NCBI RefSeq assembly: GCF_006874475.1
Contig: NZ_VIRM01000065.1
Span: 1-43,487, forward strand
DNA length: 43,487 nucleotides
Direction of reading: 5' to 3'
From: Microbispora hainanensis
GTDB lineage: Bacteria; Actinomycetota; Actinomycetes; Streptosporangiales; Streptosporangiaceae
The notes under the pieces were generated by a model. That model did not search any database. It was not told the DNA's origin and saw nothing but the letters and a program-made list of their open reading frames with translations. Positions 15,901 through 23,635 of this stretch are shown piece after piece; within the stretch, counting starts at the first letter, position 1, and the number at the start of each line of letters is the position of its first letter. The translations under genes were made by a program, and so were the position numbers.

Positions 15901-17634
15901 TTGAACCGGAACTGCGTCATCAAGGACCCCGCCCCGGGCAACCGGGCGCAGTGGCGCCGCAGCAGCGCCGCGTCCGCGCACGAGCGGCTGGCCTTCCTGA
16001 ACGAGGCGAGCCGGCGGATCGGCAGCACGCTCGACTTATCCGAGACGAGCCGGGAGCTGGTCGACGTGGCCGTCCCCCGCTTCGCCGACGCGGCGGCCGT
16101 GATGGTGCAGGACCGGCTCGCCGCGGACGGCGAGCTGTCGTCCAGGCCGGTGGACGGCACCACCCTCGTACGCAGGGTCGCCCTGGCCGTCGCCGGCGCC
16201 GATCCGGACTCCTGGGTGAAGGCCTTCCCCGTCGGCGAGTCGACGGTCTATCCGGCGATCCTTCCGCAGGCCCAGTGCATGGCCGGCGGCAAACCGCTCA
16301 TGTATCCGGCGCTCGACAAGGAGAGCGCCCGGCTGATCGGCGCCAGCATGGACCGGGAGGAGGCGGTCGCCTCGCTGCTGACCGACTCGTCGTTCCTCGC
16401 GGTGCCCCTGCGGGCGCGGGGACGGGTGCTCGGCTGCGTGATCTTCACGAGGCACCCGGGAACGCGGTCGTTCGAGGAGCAGGACGTGGTGGTGGCCGAG
16501 GATCTGGCCGCCCGCACCGCCGTGTGCATCGACAACGCCCGGCTCTACACCAGGGAGCGCAGGACCGCGCTGACCCTGCAGAGCAGCCTGCTGCCCGTCG
16601 AGCTGCCGCAGGCGCTCGGCATGGACATCGCCTCCCGCTACCTGCCGGCCAGCGACCTGATGGGCGTCGGGGGCGACTGGTATGACGTGATCGCCCTGCC
16701 CGGGTGCCGTACGGCCCTGGTTGTGGGCGATGTCATGGGCCACGGCACCAGGGCCGCGGCGACCATGGGCCAGCTCCGCACGGCCGCACGTACGCTCGCG
16801 AGCCTCGACCTGCCGCCCGACGAGGTGCTGTTCCGGCTCAACCTGATGAGCCAGGACCTCGACCCCAGCCAGATCGCGACGTGCATCTACGCCGTCTATG
16901 ACCCGGTGACGCGCAACTGCGCGCTCGCCCGGGCCGGCCACGTGCCGCCGATCCTCCTGCACCCGGATCGGTCGACCGAGATCATCGATCTTCCCTCGGG
17001 CCTGCCTCTCGGCATCGGCAGCGACCCGCTGGAGTCGCGCGAGATGGTCCTGCCGCCCGGGAGCGTGCTCGCCCTCTACACCGACGGCCTCGTGGAGAGC
17101 CGCGAGCGCGACCTGGACGCCGGGATCATGGGGCTGCGCCGTCTGCTCGCCGGTCCCGTCGAGGACCTGGAGGACATGTGCGACGTGATCATCAGCAGCC
17201 AGCGGTCGGGGCACGAGCGTGACGACATCGCGCTGATGGTGGCCCGGGTGCGCGACCTCGACCCGGACGAGGTGGCGACCTGCCCGTTGCCGTCCGACCC
17301 GCGGTTCGTCTCGCACGCCCGCCGCTTCGTCCGCGGCACCCTGCAGAGGTGGGGGCTGAGCAGCCTGGTGGACAGCACCCAGCTCATCGTGAGCGAGCTG
17401 GTCACCAACGCGCTCAAACACGGCTGGCCGCCGATCGAGCTGCGCCTGCTGCGCGGCCGCACGCTGGTGGTCGAGGTCGTCGACGGCTCCCCCGCCGCTC
17501 CCGCCCCGCGCACAGCCACCCCCGACGAGGACACCGGCCGCGGTCTCCAGCTGATCAAGCGGTTCGCCTACCGGTGGGGCACCCGGCCCACTCCGTACGG
17601 AAAGATCGTCTGGGTGGAGCAGAACCTCCCTTGA
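15901..17634 (+). CDS. GAF-PP2C (SpoIIE)-HATPase multidomain phosphatase
   Basis: Soluble 577-aa signalling protein with three domains. Residues about 25-205 look like a GAF sensor. About 215-440 is a PP2C/SpoIIE phosphatase with the metal motifs GGDWYDV (near 257), VVGDVMGHG, ALYTDGLVE and HERDDIALMV (near 440). About 450-577 is an RsbW-like HATPase with SELVTNALKHG and DTGRGLQLIKRFAYRWG. Such proteins both dephosphorylate and phosphorylate STAS anti-anti-sigma partners. The TTG start has GGAG 6 nt upstream. No partner gene is adjacent. Confidence 0.92.
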   Translation: MNRNCVIKDPAPGNRAQWRRSSAASAHERLAFLNEASRRIGSTLDLSETSRELVDVAVPRFADAAAVMVQDRLAADGELSSRPVDGTTLVRRVALAVAGADPDSWVKAFPVGESTVYPAILPQAQCMAGGKPLMYPALDKESARLIGASMDREEAVASLLTDSSFLAVPLRARGRVLGCVIFTRHPGTRSFEEQDVVVAEDLAARTAVCIDNARLYTRERRTALTLQSSLLPVELPQALGMDIASRYLPASDLMGVGGDWYDVIALPGCRTALVVGDVMGHGTRAAATMGQLRTAARTLASLDLPPDEVLFRLNLMSQDLDPSQIATCIYAVYDPVTRNCALARAGHVPPILLHPDRSTEIIDLPSGLPLGIGSDPLESREMVLPPGSVLALYTDGLVESRERDLDAGIMGLRRLLAGPVEDLEDMCDVIISSQRSGHERDDIALMVARVRDLDPDEVATCPLPSDPRFVSHARRFVRGTLQRWGLSSLVDSTQLIVSELVTNALKHGWPPIELRLLRGRTLVVEVVDGSPAAPAPRTATPDEDTGRGLQLIKRFAYRWGTRPTPYGKIVWVEQNLP

Positions 17635-17721
17635 CCCGGGCGTTCCCTCCCCGTCGAGCGTGTATGACTGATCGTTGAGAAGAGTTACGTTCGAATCGGG
17701 AGTTCGTGGCGAGGAGGGGAC

Positions 17722-18288
17722 ATGATCGACATCCGTGACGCGTACCGCAGGGCACTGGATGGCTTCGGGGCCCGTCTCCGTCTCGTCCGCCGGGGACAGT
17801 GGGAGCTGCCGACCCCCTGCGTCGACTGGGACGTCCGGGGGCTCGTCAACCACGTCGTGGCCGAGAACCTGTGGGCCCCCGAGTTACTGTCCGGCCGTAC
17901 GGTCGCGGAGGTGGGGGACGCCTTCGAGGGCGACGTGCTCGGCGACGACCCGGTCAAGGCGTTCGAGGCGTCCGCGCAGGGAGCGGTCCAGGCGGTGTAC
18001 GCCGAGGGCGCCCTGACCAGCGTGGCCCACCTGTCCTTCGGCGACGTGCTGGGCGAGGAGTACATCACCGAGCTGTTCGCGGACGCGCTGATCCACACCT
18101 GGGATCTGGCACGTGCCATCGGCGGGCCGGAACGGCTCGACCCCGAGCTCGTCGCCTCATGCTCCGAATGGTTCGAGAAGGCGCGGGAGGACTATCGCGA
18201 GGCGGGAGTGTTCGGGGACGAGCAGGGCGTCCCGGCCGGCGCCGACCAGCAGACCCATCTGCTCGCCGCCTGGGGCAGAAACCCCTAG
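17722..18288 (+). CDS. TIGR03086-type DinB-like metal-binding protein
   Basis: 188 aa, similar to the mycothiol maleylpyruvate isomerase N-terminal/DinB-like four-helix fold. The opening is CVDWDVRGLVNHVVAENLW and a later helix is ELFADALIHTWDLARAIG; the histidines of these helices (NHVV, IHTWD) are the expected metal ligands. Family members may be thiol-dependent transferases, but this one's reaction is unknown. The ATG has GAGGAGGGGA just upstream. It converges with the 25-residue gene 13 nt further on. Confidence 0.85.
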   Translation: MIDIRDAYRRALDGFGARLRLVRRGQWELPTPCVDWDVRGLVNHVVAENLWAPELLSGRTVAEVGDAFEGDVLGDDPVKAFEASAQGAVQAVYAEGALTSVAHLSFGDVLGEEYITELFADALIHTWDLARAIGGPERLDPELVASCSEWFEKAREDYREAGVFGDEQGVPAGADQQTHLLAAWGRNP

Positions 18289-18301
18289 CAGGGCCGGGCG
18301 C

Positions 18302-18379
18302 CTACCGGCCCGCGGGCCGCCTGCCGTGGTTGGCCTTCTTCTTCTTGCGTGCCTTCGACTTGCGTGCGCGTCTGCCCAT
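18302..18379 (-). CDS. 25-residue highly basic mini-protein
   Basis: The predicted product is MGRRARKSKARKKKKA followed by NHGRRPAGR: 25 aa, 15 of them Arg, Lys or His. It has ATG and TAG and an excellent ribosome-binding site (GGAAGG, 8 nt before the ATG). I recall short actinobacterial proteins with a basic stretch ending in ANHGKRPN or similar, so this is probably a conserved gene that length filters miss. A ribosome or rRNA association would fit the charge, but that is inference. It sits between the TIGR03086 gene (convergent) and deoR (divergent). Confidence 0.7.
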   Translation of the reverse strand: MGRRARKSKARKKKKANHGRRPAGR

Positions 18380-18482
18380 GACGACCGCCTTCCGTCGAGT
18401 ACGGCTTTCGCCCACTGTCCCCCCTCGGACCACAGGCGGCAAGAGGCGCACCCCAACTCAACATGTCTCCACGTTCGTGAGG

Positions 18483-18501
18483 CATAATTTGTTTGAATCT
18501 G
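18483..18501 (+). promoter_or_regulatory. Candidate deoR promoter/operator
   Basis: CATAAT (18483-18488) is a plausible -10 hexamer in an unusually AT-rich patch that continues with TTTGTTTGAATC. The deoR ATG follows 28 nt later. No good -35 is visible. The patch could also be the operator for the DeoR protein itself. Confidence 0.3.
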
Positions 18502-18515
18502 TAGAGGAGTGGTGG

Positions 18516-19319
18516 ATGCTGGCCCAGCAACGGCAGCAGGCGATCCTTGAGAGGGTACGCAGAACGGGCGGGGTGCGCGTCGCGCAGCTCGTACGCGACC
18601 TCGGGGTCTCGGACATGACGATCCGCCGCGACCTGGAGGTCCTCGCGGAACGCGGCCTGATCGTCAAGGTGCACGGCGGGGCGACCGCCACCGGCACCGG
18701 CTCCACGGAGGAGCCGGGCTTCGCCGCCAAGTCGGTGCGGCAGCAGGCCGAGAAGGAGGCCATCGCCCGCCGGGCCGCCATGCTCGTGCGGCCGGGCAGC
18801 TCCGTCGCCCTCTCGGCCGGGACCACGACCTGGACACTGGCCCATCATCTGGTGGACGTGCCCGAGCTGACCGTGATCACCAACTCGGTGCAGGTGGCCG
18901 ACGTCTTCCACCGGGCGGGACGGCCCGACCAGACCGTGGTGCTGGTGGGAGGCGTGCGCACGCCGTCCGACGCGCTCGTCGGCCCGGTGGCCGTGGCGGC
19001 CGTCCGCTCCCTGAACGTCGACACGCTCATGCTGGGCGTGCACGGCATGAGCGTCCGGGCCGGTTACACCACGCCCAACCTGCTGGAGGCGGAGACCGAC
19101 CGCGCCCTCATCGCGGCCGCCCAGCAGCTCGTGGTGCTGGCCGACCACACCAAGTGGGGGACGATCGGCATCAGCACGATCGCCGCCCTCGACGAGGCCG
19201 CCGTGGTCGTGAGCGACGTCGGCCTGCCGGAGGAGGCCCGCGACGCGCTGTCGGAGCACGCCGGCGAGCTTCTCCTCGCCGATCCGTCCGGAGAGACCGA
19301 GCTGGAGACCGCGCTGTGA
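18516..19319 (+). CDS. DeoR-family transcriptional regulator
   Basis: 267-aa repressor with an N-terminal winged HTH (ERVRRTGGVRVAQLVRDLGV, then SDMTIRRDLEVLAERG, then KVHGGA) and a DeoR sugar-phosphate sensor domain (SALSAGTTTWTLAH-like, TVITNSVQVADVF, LVGGVRTPSDALVGP, LADHTKWG). The ATG at 18516 has GAGGAG 6 nt upstream; the frame is open far upstream but that part is not DeoR. The product probably senses a phosphorylated sugar and controls the downstream galT (inference from context). Its last 20 bases, including the stop, are repeated almost exactly 200 bp downstream at the galT start. Confidence 0.93.
   Translation: MLAQQRQQAILERVRRTGGVRVAQLVRDLGVSDMTIRRDLEVLAERGLIVKVHGGATATGTGSTEEPGFAAKSVRQQAEKEAIARRAAMLVRPGSSVALSAGTTTWTLAHHLVDVPELTVITNSVQVADVFHRAGRPDQTVVLVGGVRTPSDALVGPVAVAAVRSLNVDTLMLGVHGMSVRAGYTTPNLLEAETDRALIAAAQQLVVLADHTKWGTIGISTIAALDEAAVVVSDVGLPEEARDALSEHAGELLLADPSGETELETAL
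19300..19319 (+). repeat. Direct repeat copy 1 (deoR 3' end)
   Basis: AGCTGGAGACCGCGCTGTGA, which contains the deoR stop codon. It matches 19500-19519 at 19 of 20 positions, exactly 200 bp away. In this copy GTGA would be an overlapping start/stop, as in translationally coupled genes. Confidence 0.85.
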
Positions 19320-19333
19320 GGCCGGCCCCCCGC

Positions 19334-19468
19334 GAGCCCGCCGTGTCTCCCGACGTCTGTAGCAAGCCCGGTGCATCCCCCGCCTTCTGCAAACCCGGCG
19401 TATCCCCCGGCTTCTGCATGCCCGCCGTGTCCCCCCGCCTCCGCAAACCCGCCCCGACCTCCTTGTAA
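19334..19468. repeat. Degenerate 27-bp tandem repeat
   Basis: About five units of 27 bp begin at 19334, 19364, 19391, 19418 and 19445 (the last is partial, and 3 nt are inserted after the first). Core pattern: A(A/T)(G/A)CCCG(G/C)(C/T)G(T/C)(A/G)TCCCCC. In one frame each unit would give nine residues like KPGVSPGFC, but no start or ribosome-binding site supports translation. It fills the gap between deoR and galT. Confidence 0.8.
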
Positions 19469-19499
19469 GCCCGCTCTGACCCGGGACACCGCACCGTGA

Positions 19500-19519
19500 A
19501 GCTGGAGACCGCTCTGTGA
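19500..19519 (+). repeat. Direct repeat copy 2 (galT start)
   Basis: AGCTGGAGACCGCTCTGTGA carries the galT GTG start (19516) and its ribosome-binding GGAG. It is the second copy of the deoR 3' end. Confidence 0.85.
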
Positions 19520-20574
19520 AGCGCACCATCACCCATCTCGCCGACGGCCGTGAGCTGATCTACTTCGACCGGCGCGACGACGCCGACCACAGCGCCATCG
19601 ACACCAGGGACCTGCCGCCGCGCCCGCTCGCCTCCGAGCTGCGCTACGACCCCCTCTTGGACGAGTGGGTGGCCGTCGCCCGGCATCGCCAGACGCGCAC
19701 GCACCTGCCGTCGGCGGAGGAGTGCCCACTGTGCCCGGGTCATCCCGGCTCGGAGATCCCCTCGCCGTACGAGGTGGCGGTGTTCGAGAACCGCTTCCCG
19801 TCGTTCAGCTTCAACACGGGTGCGTACGAGCAGGTGGGCGGGCTGAGCGAGGTGCGGCCGGGGATCGGGCGCTGCGAGGTCGTCTGCTTCACCTCCGACC
19901 ACAACGCGTCGTTCAGCTCGCTGAGCGACGCGCAGGCCGAGCTGGTCGTCGAGGCGTGGGCCGACCGTACGGCCGAGCTGTCCTCGCTGCCCGGCGTGGA
20001 GCAGGTCTTCTGCTTCGAGAACCGCGGCGCCGAGATCGGGATCACGCTGCCGCACCCCCACGGGCAGATCTACGCCTATCCGTACGTCACGCCGCGTACG
20101 CGCCAGATGCTGGACGCCGCCGCCCGCCATCAGGGCGGCAACCTGTTCGCGGACGTCCTGGCCGCCGAGCGGACGGGCCCCCGGGTGGTGGCCGCCAACG
20201 AGCACTGGACGGCCTTCGTGCCCGCCGCCGCACGCTACCCGTTCGAGGTGCATGTCTATCCGCACCGCCGGGTGCCCGACATCCCGGCGCTGTCGCCCGA
20301 GGAGCGGGCCGCGTTCGCACCGCTCTACATCGAGGTGCTGCGCCGCCTGGACGGGCTGTTCGGCGTCGTGATGCCGTACGTTGCGGCCTGGCACCAGGCC
20401 CCCGTCACCTATCGGCGCGACCTCGCCTACCTCCACCTGCAGCTTTTCACGATCCGGCGCGCGCCGAACAAGCTCAAGTATCTGGCCGGATCGGAGTCGG
20501 CCATGGGCGCGTTCGTCAACGACGTGCTGCCTGAGGAGGCCGCCCGGATGCTTCGCGAGGCGATAACGGCCTGA
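19516..20574 (+). CDS. galT: Galactose-1-phosphate uridylyltransferase
   Basis: Leloir-pathway enzyme that exchanges UDP-glucose and galactose-1-phosphate. The active-site motif is LPHPHGQIYAY (near residues 177-187), whose second His is the nucleophile. The zinc cysteines are C70 and C73 (EECPLCPGHPGSE). The C-terminal half has the usual HVYPHR and AWHQAP strands. Length 352 aa is normal. The GTG start uses a GGAG that lies in the duplicated segment. galE and galK are not adjacent, so here galT is paired only with the DeoR regulator. Confidence 0.95.
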   Translation: MKRTITHLADGRELIYFDRRDDADHSAIDTRDLPPRPLASELRYDPLLDEWVAVARHRQTRTHLPSAEECPLCPGHPGSEIPSPYEVAVFENRFPSFSFNTGAYEQVGGLSEVRPGIGRCEVVCFTSDHNASFSSLSDAQAELVVEAWADRTAELSSLPGVEQVFCFENRGAEIGITLPHPHGQIYAYPYVTPRTRQMLDAAARHQGGNLFADVLAAERTGPRVVAANEHWTAFVPAAARYPFEVHVYPHRRVPDIPALSPEERAAFAPLYIEVLRRLDGLFGVVMPYVAAWHQAPVTYRRDLAYLHLQLFTIRRAPNKLKYLAGSESAMGAFVNDVLPEEAARMLREAITA

Positions 20575-20621
20575 TCTCCGATTGGTTGCGGCTTTGGTGG
20601 CAGCGACAGTTTCTTTACCAC

Positions 20622-20627
20622 TAGTAT
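20622..20627 (+). promoter_or_regulatory. Candidate -10 for riboswitch transcript
   Basis: TAGTAT lies about 15-30 nt upstream of the first conserved riboswitch helix, in an AT-rich patch. A convincing -35 was not found. Confidence 0.35.
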
Positions 20628-20639
20628 CCCTGACACCGG

Positions 20640-20778
20640 CCGTCACAACCGGTACGCCTAATCCCGGGCGCCCCGCCCGGGAACCGGGGACCCAATCACG
20701 CACCTGGGGTCAAGGCAGTCGCCTGCCCGGGCTCCTCCAGCCCGAACCCGTCAGCTAACCCGGTCGGCAGATGGAGAG
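20640..20778 (+). ncRNA. Cyclic di-AMP riboswitch (ydaO-yuaA type)
   Basis: The leader carries the conserved blocks of the ydaO-yuaA class in order: CGCCTAATCC (20655), GAACCGGGGACCCAA (20681), TGGGGTCAAGG (20704), then CCGAACCCGTCAGCTAACCC (20742-20761) and GGTCGGC. TGGGGTCAA differs by one base from the usual GGGGTGAA. In actinobacteria this class controls cell-wall hydrolase genes, and the next gene is such an enzyme. The ribosome-binding GAGAGGAG lies directly at the 3' edge, so control could act on translation or by termination. No separate terminator hairpin is obvious. Confidence 0.92.
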
Positions 20779-20787
20779 GAGTGGGCT

Positions 20788-21729
20788 CTGCCCCGCGCGT
20801 TCCCCCTGGCTGTCGGCGTGCTCGCCTCCGCCGTCCTCGTGTTCGGCACGGCGGCGCCGGGCGTCGCCGAGCCCAAACCGACGGAGAAGCAGCTCAAGAA
20901 GGAGCTGTCGGACCTGCGGCAGAAGGTCGACCGGCTGATCGGCGACTACAACGCCAAACGCGTCGCCCTCGCCAAGGCCCGTGAGGAGGAGAAGGCGGCC
21001 CGCGACCGGCTGACCAAGGCCCAGGCCGACTACGAGGCCGCGAGCGACGCCGTACGGCAGATGGCCGGGCTGCGCTACCAGACCGAGAGTGCGATGGCAC
21101 TGCCCGACATGAACACCGCCGCGCTCAACTACCAGCTCAAAGAGGAGCAGGCTGCCCGGCTGGCCCACTTCGACCGGGTCCGCGCCGCGCGGCAGCAGGC
21201 CGCGGACGCCGCCAAGACGCTGACGGCACAGCTCAAGGCGCAGGCCGAGGCGGTCGCCGTGCAGCGCAAGGACGCCGAAGACCTCATCGACGAGATCAAG
21301 GACAAGCTCGACGCGCTGATCCCGATCGCGCCGGGGAAGCTCGCGGGCGGGTCGTGGGCGCCCGAGCTGCCCAGCGGCTCCGACAACATCACGCCCCGGA
21401 TGCGGTTCATGCGCGCCGAGGTCGAGAACCACTTCAGCCTGCGGTTTCCGGTGGGCTGCTACCGAGCGGAGAACAGCGGCGAGCATCCCCTCGGGCGCGC
21501 CTGCGACTTCATGATGAGCTCGGGCGGCGCCATGCCCTCCCCAGAGATGAAGGCGCTCGGCGACAGCCTGGCCGCCTGGGCCATCAAGAACGGGCCCAAG
21601 CTCGGCGTGATGTACGTGATCTGGCAGCAGCGCATCTACAACCTCGGCCATCCCGGCTGGCGGCTCATGTCCGACCGCGGCGGAATCACCGCCAACCACT
21701 ACGACCACGTACACATCTCGATGTACTGA
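20788..21729 (+). CDS. Secreted coiled-coil protein with ARB-07466-type C-terminal domain
   Basis: Predicted exported cell-wall enzyme. A signal peptide ends at APGVAEP. Residues about 30-175 form a long charged coiled coil like those of NlpC/P60 hydrolases. The C-terminus matches the ARB-07466-like (peptidase-like) domain: VGCYRAENSGEHPLGRACDF, YVIWQQRIYN, WRLMSDRGGITANHYDHVHI, with His/Asp residues that could bind zinc. The first ATG/GTG in frame is GTG 20818, but that start lacks the basic n-region. CTG 20788 follows AGGAG by 6 nt and gives LPRAFPLAVGVLASAVL, a better signal peptide, so I infer a CTG start. Expression is under the c-di-AMP riboswitch. Confidence 0.85.
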   Translation: MPRAFPLAVGVLASAVLVFGTAAPGVAEPKPTEKQLKKELSDLRQKVDRLIGDYNAKRVALAKAREEEKAARDRLTKAQADYEAASDAVRQMAGLRYQTESAMALPDMNTAALNYQLKEEQAARLAHFDRVRAARQQAADAAKTLTAQLKAQAEAVAVQRKDAEDLIDEIKDKLDALIPIAPGKLAGGSWAPELPSGSDNITPRMRFMRAEVENHFSLRFPVGCYRAENSGEHPLGRACDFMMSSGGAMPSPEMKALGDSLAAWAIKNGPKLGVMYVIWQQRIYNLGHPGWRLMSDRGGITANHYDHVHISMY

Positions 21730-21804
21730 CCCGCAAGCCCCCGATCTGCATGTTCGGGTCTTGGCAGGGCGCATCGAGGGCACATGGCGCCTGACGAACC
21801 CGGC

Positions 21805-22200
21805 TTAGAGACCGTCAGCCTCGGCTGGCGGCAGGTGAGGAGCCGGGCCGGCGAGCGGCGGGTGTTCCTGGCTGATGCCCAGACATGCGATCACGCGCGA
21901 GGCGTCGGCAGACAGGAAGACCTGGAAGTGGTACGCGGGGGTCACGCCCTTGACGTAACCGACCAGGACGAATTCACGACCGCAGGTGTCGAGGCGCACG
22001 ACGGCGTCCGCGAAGCCGATGGACGAGACGCCACGCCGGCGGCTCAGGCGTTCGCGACGCCGGTAGATGCCGACGAGCTCGCGGGTGGAGACGGGTGCCG
22101 GCCAGACCTCGTAATCCGCTCCGGAGACCAGCGCGCGACGACATGCGGCGCCGGCTTCCCCGGCATCGCTCAACAGATCGGCGAGAGCTCTCCGGTCCAC
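21805..22200 (-). CDS. Hypothetical protein, about 131 aa
   Basis: Not recognised. It is a soluble protein with a hydrophobic C-terminal strand set (EFVLVGYVKGVTPAYHFQVF, then SRVIACLGISQEH). The GTG at 22200 is the last good start before conserved-looking sequence, but it has no ribosome-binding site; an ATG at 22284, 11 nt after the stop of the upstream membrane-protein gene, would add 28 residues and suggest co-translation. Codon bias clearly favours this frame over the antisense one. Confidence 0.6.
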   Translation of the reverse strand: MDRRALADLLSDAGEAGAACRRALVSGADYEVWPAPVSTRELVGIYRRRERLSRRRGVSSIGFADAVVRLDTCGREFVLVGYVKGVTPAYHFQVFLSADASRVIACLGISQEHPPLAGPAPHLPPAEADGL

Positions 22201-22295
22201 AGGAGCAGAATCGCACGGCCGGCGGTGAGTGGCGACGCGCCGGCAGGCGACGAGCGTCCCTGGCGGGTGCCCACCGGAGGACATCACGAGGGGTC

Positions 22296-22553
22296 TCAAT
22301 CCTCGTCGCGGCCGTGGAGGTAGTCCTCGAAGGTGGGGCGGCGATCCCTTCGACGCGACAACACGATCGCGACCACCAGCGCGGCAGGGGCCAGAGCGTG
22401 CCCGAGCGCCCAGCGGCCCAGTCGATCGGCCAGCCTGAGCAGTTCCTTGAGCGCCTGCCACGGGTGTCTCAGGGCCATGACGGTCAGGAGGAGGACCATG
22501 CCGCCGAGGCCGATGCCCGAGAAGTCGTCATCTCGTTCCCTCTCCCTGGTCAC
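22296..22553 (-). CDS. Small membrane protein, 85 aa
   Basis: Two hydrophobic segments (GLGGMVLLLTVMAL and APAALVVAIVLS) flank an amphipathic helix (WQALKELLRLADRLGRW). The N-terminus is charged and the C-terminus ends FEDYLHGRDED. No family is recognised. The start is a GTG at 22553 with a weak ribosome-binding site. The next gene leftward begins within 100 nt, so the two may form an operon. Confidence 0.6.
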   Translation of the reverse strand: MTRERERDDDFSGIGLGGMVLLLTVMALRHPWQALKELLRLADRLGRWALGHALAPAALVVAIVLSRRRDRRPTFEDYLHGRDED

Positions 22554-22789
22554 GGCGCGGAAGCACAGGTGAGGAGCAGGGGCTCGATGCCGTGGACCAA
22601 TGGAATCCTCCCAAGTCAGCCTGGAGATCAGGGTCGCATGCGAGCCCTGATCCAGCCAGGGCTCGTAGCCGACGGCGGCGGACTGGACGGCGGCGCCGGG
22701 AACGTCCGCATGCGCGAGGAGTGCGCTGAGAACGGGGTTTCTCGACGGGTCTGATCACCCGGTGTCGCCTGTGGCCCTACGATCGGCTG
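22554..22789. other. Divergent intergenic region
   Basis: The 236-nt gap between the 85-aa gene and the rightward 80-aa gene has no convincing reading frame. It holds one large interrupted palindrome, annotated separately. Confidence 0.5.
22621..22655. repeat. 35-bp interrupted palindrome
   Basis: Two arms meet with no loop at 22638/22639: CTGG(A)GATCAGGG-TCGCA and TGCGA(G)CCCTGATCCAG. They pair over 16-17 bp with two single-base bulges. Being centre-symmetric with no natural loop, it looks more like a protein-binding dyad than a terminator. It lies about 70-100 nt upstream of the 85-aa gene. Confidence 0.6.
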
Positions 22790-23032
22790 ATGCGTGCTGC
22801 ATACCAAGAGGCGTTGGCGATGATCGGATATGCGCTGGGCATGGTCATCACGCCCGTCGTCCGTGATTGGACGAGTGGCCGGATCGGTGGGAGGCTCCTC
22901 GACGAGGTCATGCTCATGTGCACCCTGATGTTCGAGGTCGCGTTCCTCTTCGGCCTCGCCCGGCTCCTTTTCCGACGATCACGCCGGCTGGTGCGCGCTG
23001 TGGGGCGCAGGCAGACGCGGAAGGCGCGGTGA
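22790..23032 (+). CDS. Small membrane protein, 80 aa
   Basis: Unrecognised protein with one clear hydrophobic stretch (EVMLMCTLMFEVAFLFGLARLLF) and a weaker one near the N-terminus (MIGYALGMVITPVV), ending in a very basic tail (RRSRRLVRAVGRRQTRKAR). The basic tail suggests a cytosolic C-terminus. The ATG has no Shine-Dalgarno, but TACGAT lies exactly 6 nt upstream, which looks like a leaderless transcript. Its stop overlaps the start of the next gene as GTGA. Confidence 0.65.
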   Translation: MRAAYQEALAMIGYALGMVITPVVRDWTSGRIGGRLLDEVMLMCTLMFEVAFLFGLARLLFRRSRRLVRAVGRRQTRKAR

Positions 23033-23595
23033 CTCTCATGGCCGAGCTCACAGCGGACCTGTTCGTGTCGCTGGACGGCTTCGCCGCCGGAGTGGACGTG
23101 GGCCCCTTCTTCGGCTGTTCGGGTCCAGACCTCGACGCGTGGATCCGTGAGGCGACCGAGCAGCCGCAGCTGATGCTCATGGGACGTGTCACCTATGAGG
23201 CGATGGCGGCGATCTCGGCCGGGGCCGCCGACGAGGCGAGCACCCGGATGAACGACCTGCCGAAGGCCGTCTTCTCCAACACACTGCGCGAGCCGCTGTC
23301 GTGGCAGAACACCCGGCTCGTACGCGGTGATCTCGCCGAGCGGATCACGGCGCTCAAGCGGGAGTCGGACGTGCCGCTGCGCTCGATCGGCAGTCTCACG
23401 CTGGTGAGAAGCCTGATGGAGCTCGGGTTGGTCGACCGGCTCCGGATGATGGTCTTCCCCCTCACGCTGGGCGGCGACGGCCGGGAGCCCGCCTACGCCG
23501 GCTATCCCCGCGCGGGGCTGCACCTGGCCGGCACCAGGGTGCTCGACTCCCGCGTCGTCCTGCTCGAATATCGGCCTGGCGCCTCCGCGCGCTAA
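23029..23595 (+). CDS. Dihydrofolate reductase-like (RibD C-terminal) family protein
   Basis: Rossmann-like reductase of the RibD_C/YwjB group: TADLFVSLDGFAAG opening, MLMGRVTYEAM, VFSNTLREPL, SIGSLTLVRSLMELGLVDRL and FPLTLGGDGREP. NADPH binding is expected, but the substrate is unknown. The GTG at 23029 overlaps the preceding stop by 4 nt, implying coupling; ATG 23038 is the alternative, giving the usual MAELTADLF start. GGAAGG lies between the two optimal spacings. Confidence 0.88.
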   Translation: MTLMAELTADLFVSLDGFAAGVDVGPFFGCSGPDLDAWIREATEQPQLMLMGRVTYEAMAAISAGAADEASTRMNDLPKAVFSNTLREPLSWQNTRLVRGDLAERITALKRESDVPLRSIGSLTLVRSLMELGLVDRLRMMVFPLTLGGDGREPAYAGYPRAGLHLAGTRVLDSRVVLLEYRPGASAR

Positions 23596-23635
23596 TCGAG
23601 GTGACTGCGCGCCGGGTCCAGGGGAGGATGCCGGG

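Noticed and set aside
17685..17721. GTTCG-rich stretch before the TIGR03086 gene as a LexA or ClgR site
   Set aside because: Neither the CGAAC-N4-GTTCG nor the GTTCGC-N5-GCG spacing is met.
19154..19468. Peptide encoded by the 27-bp repeat (KPG-SP repeats)
   Set aside because: No start codon or ribosome-binding site within the repeat; the open frame enters from inside deoR.
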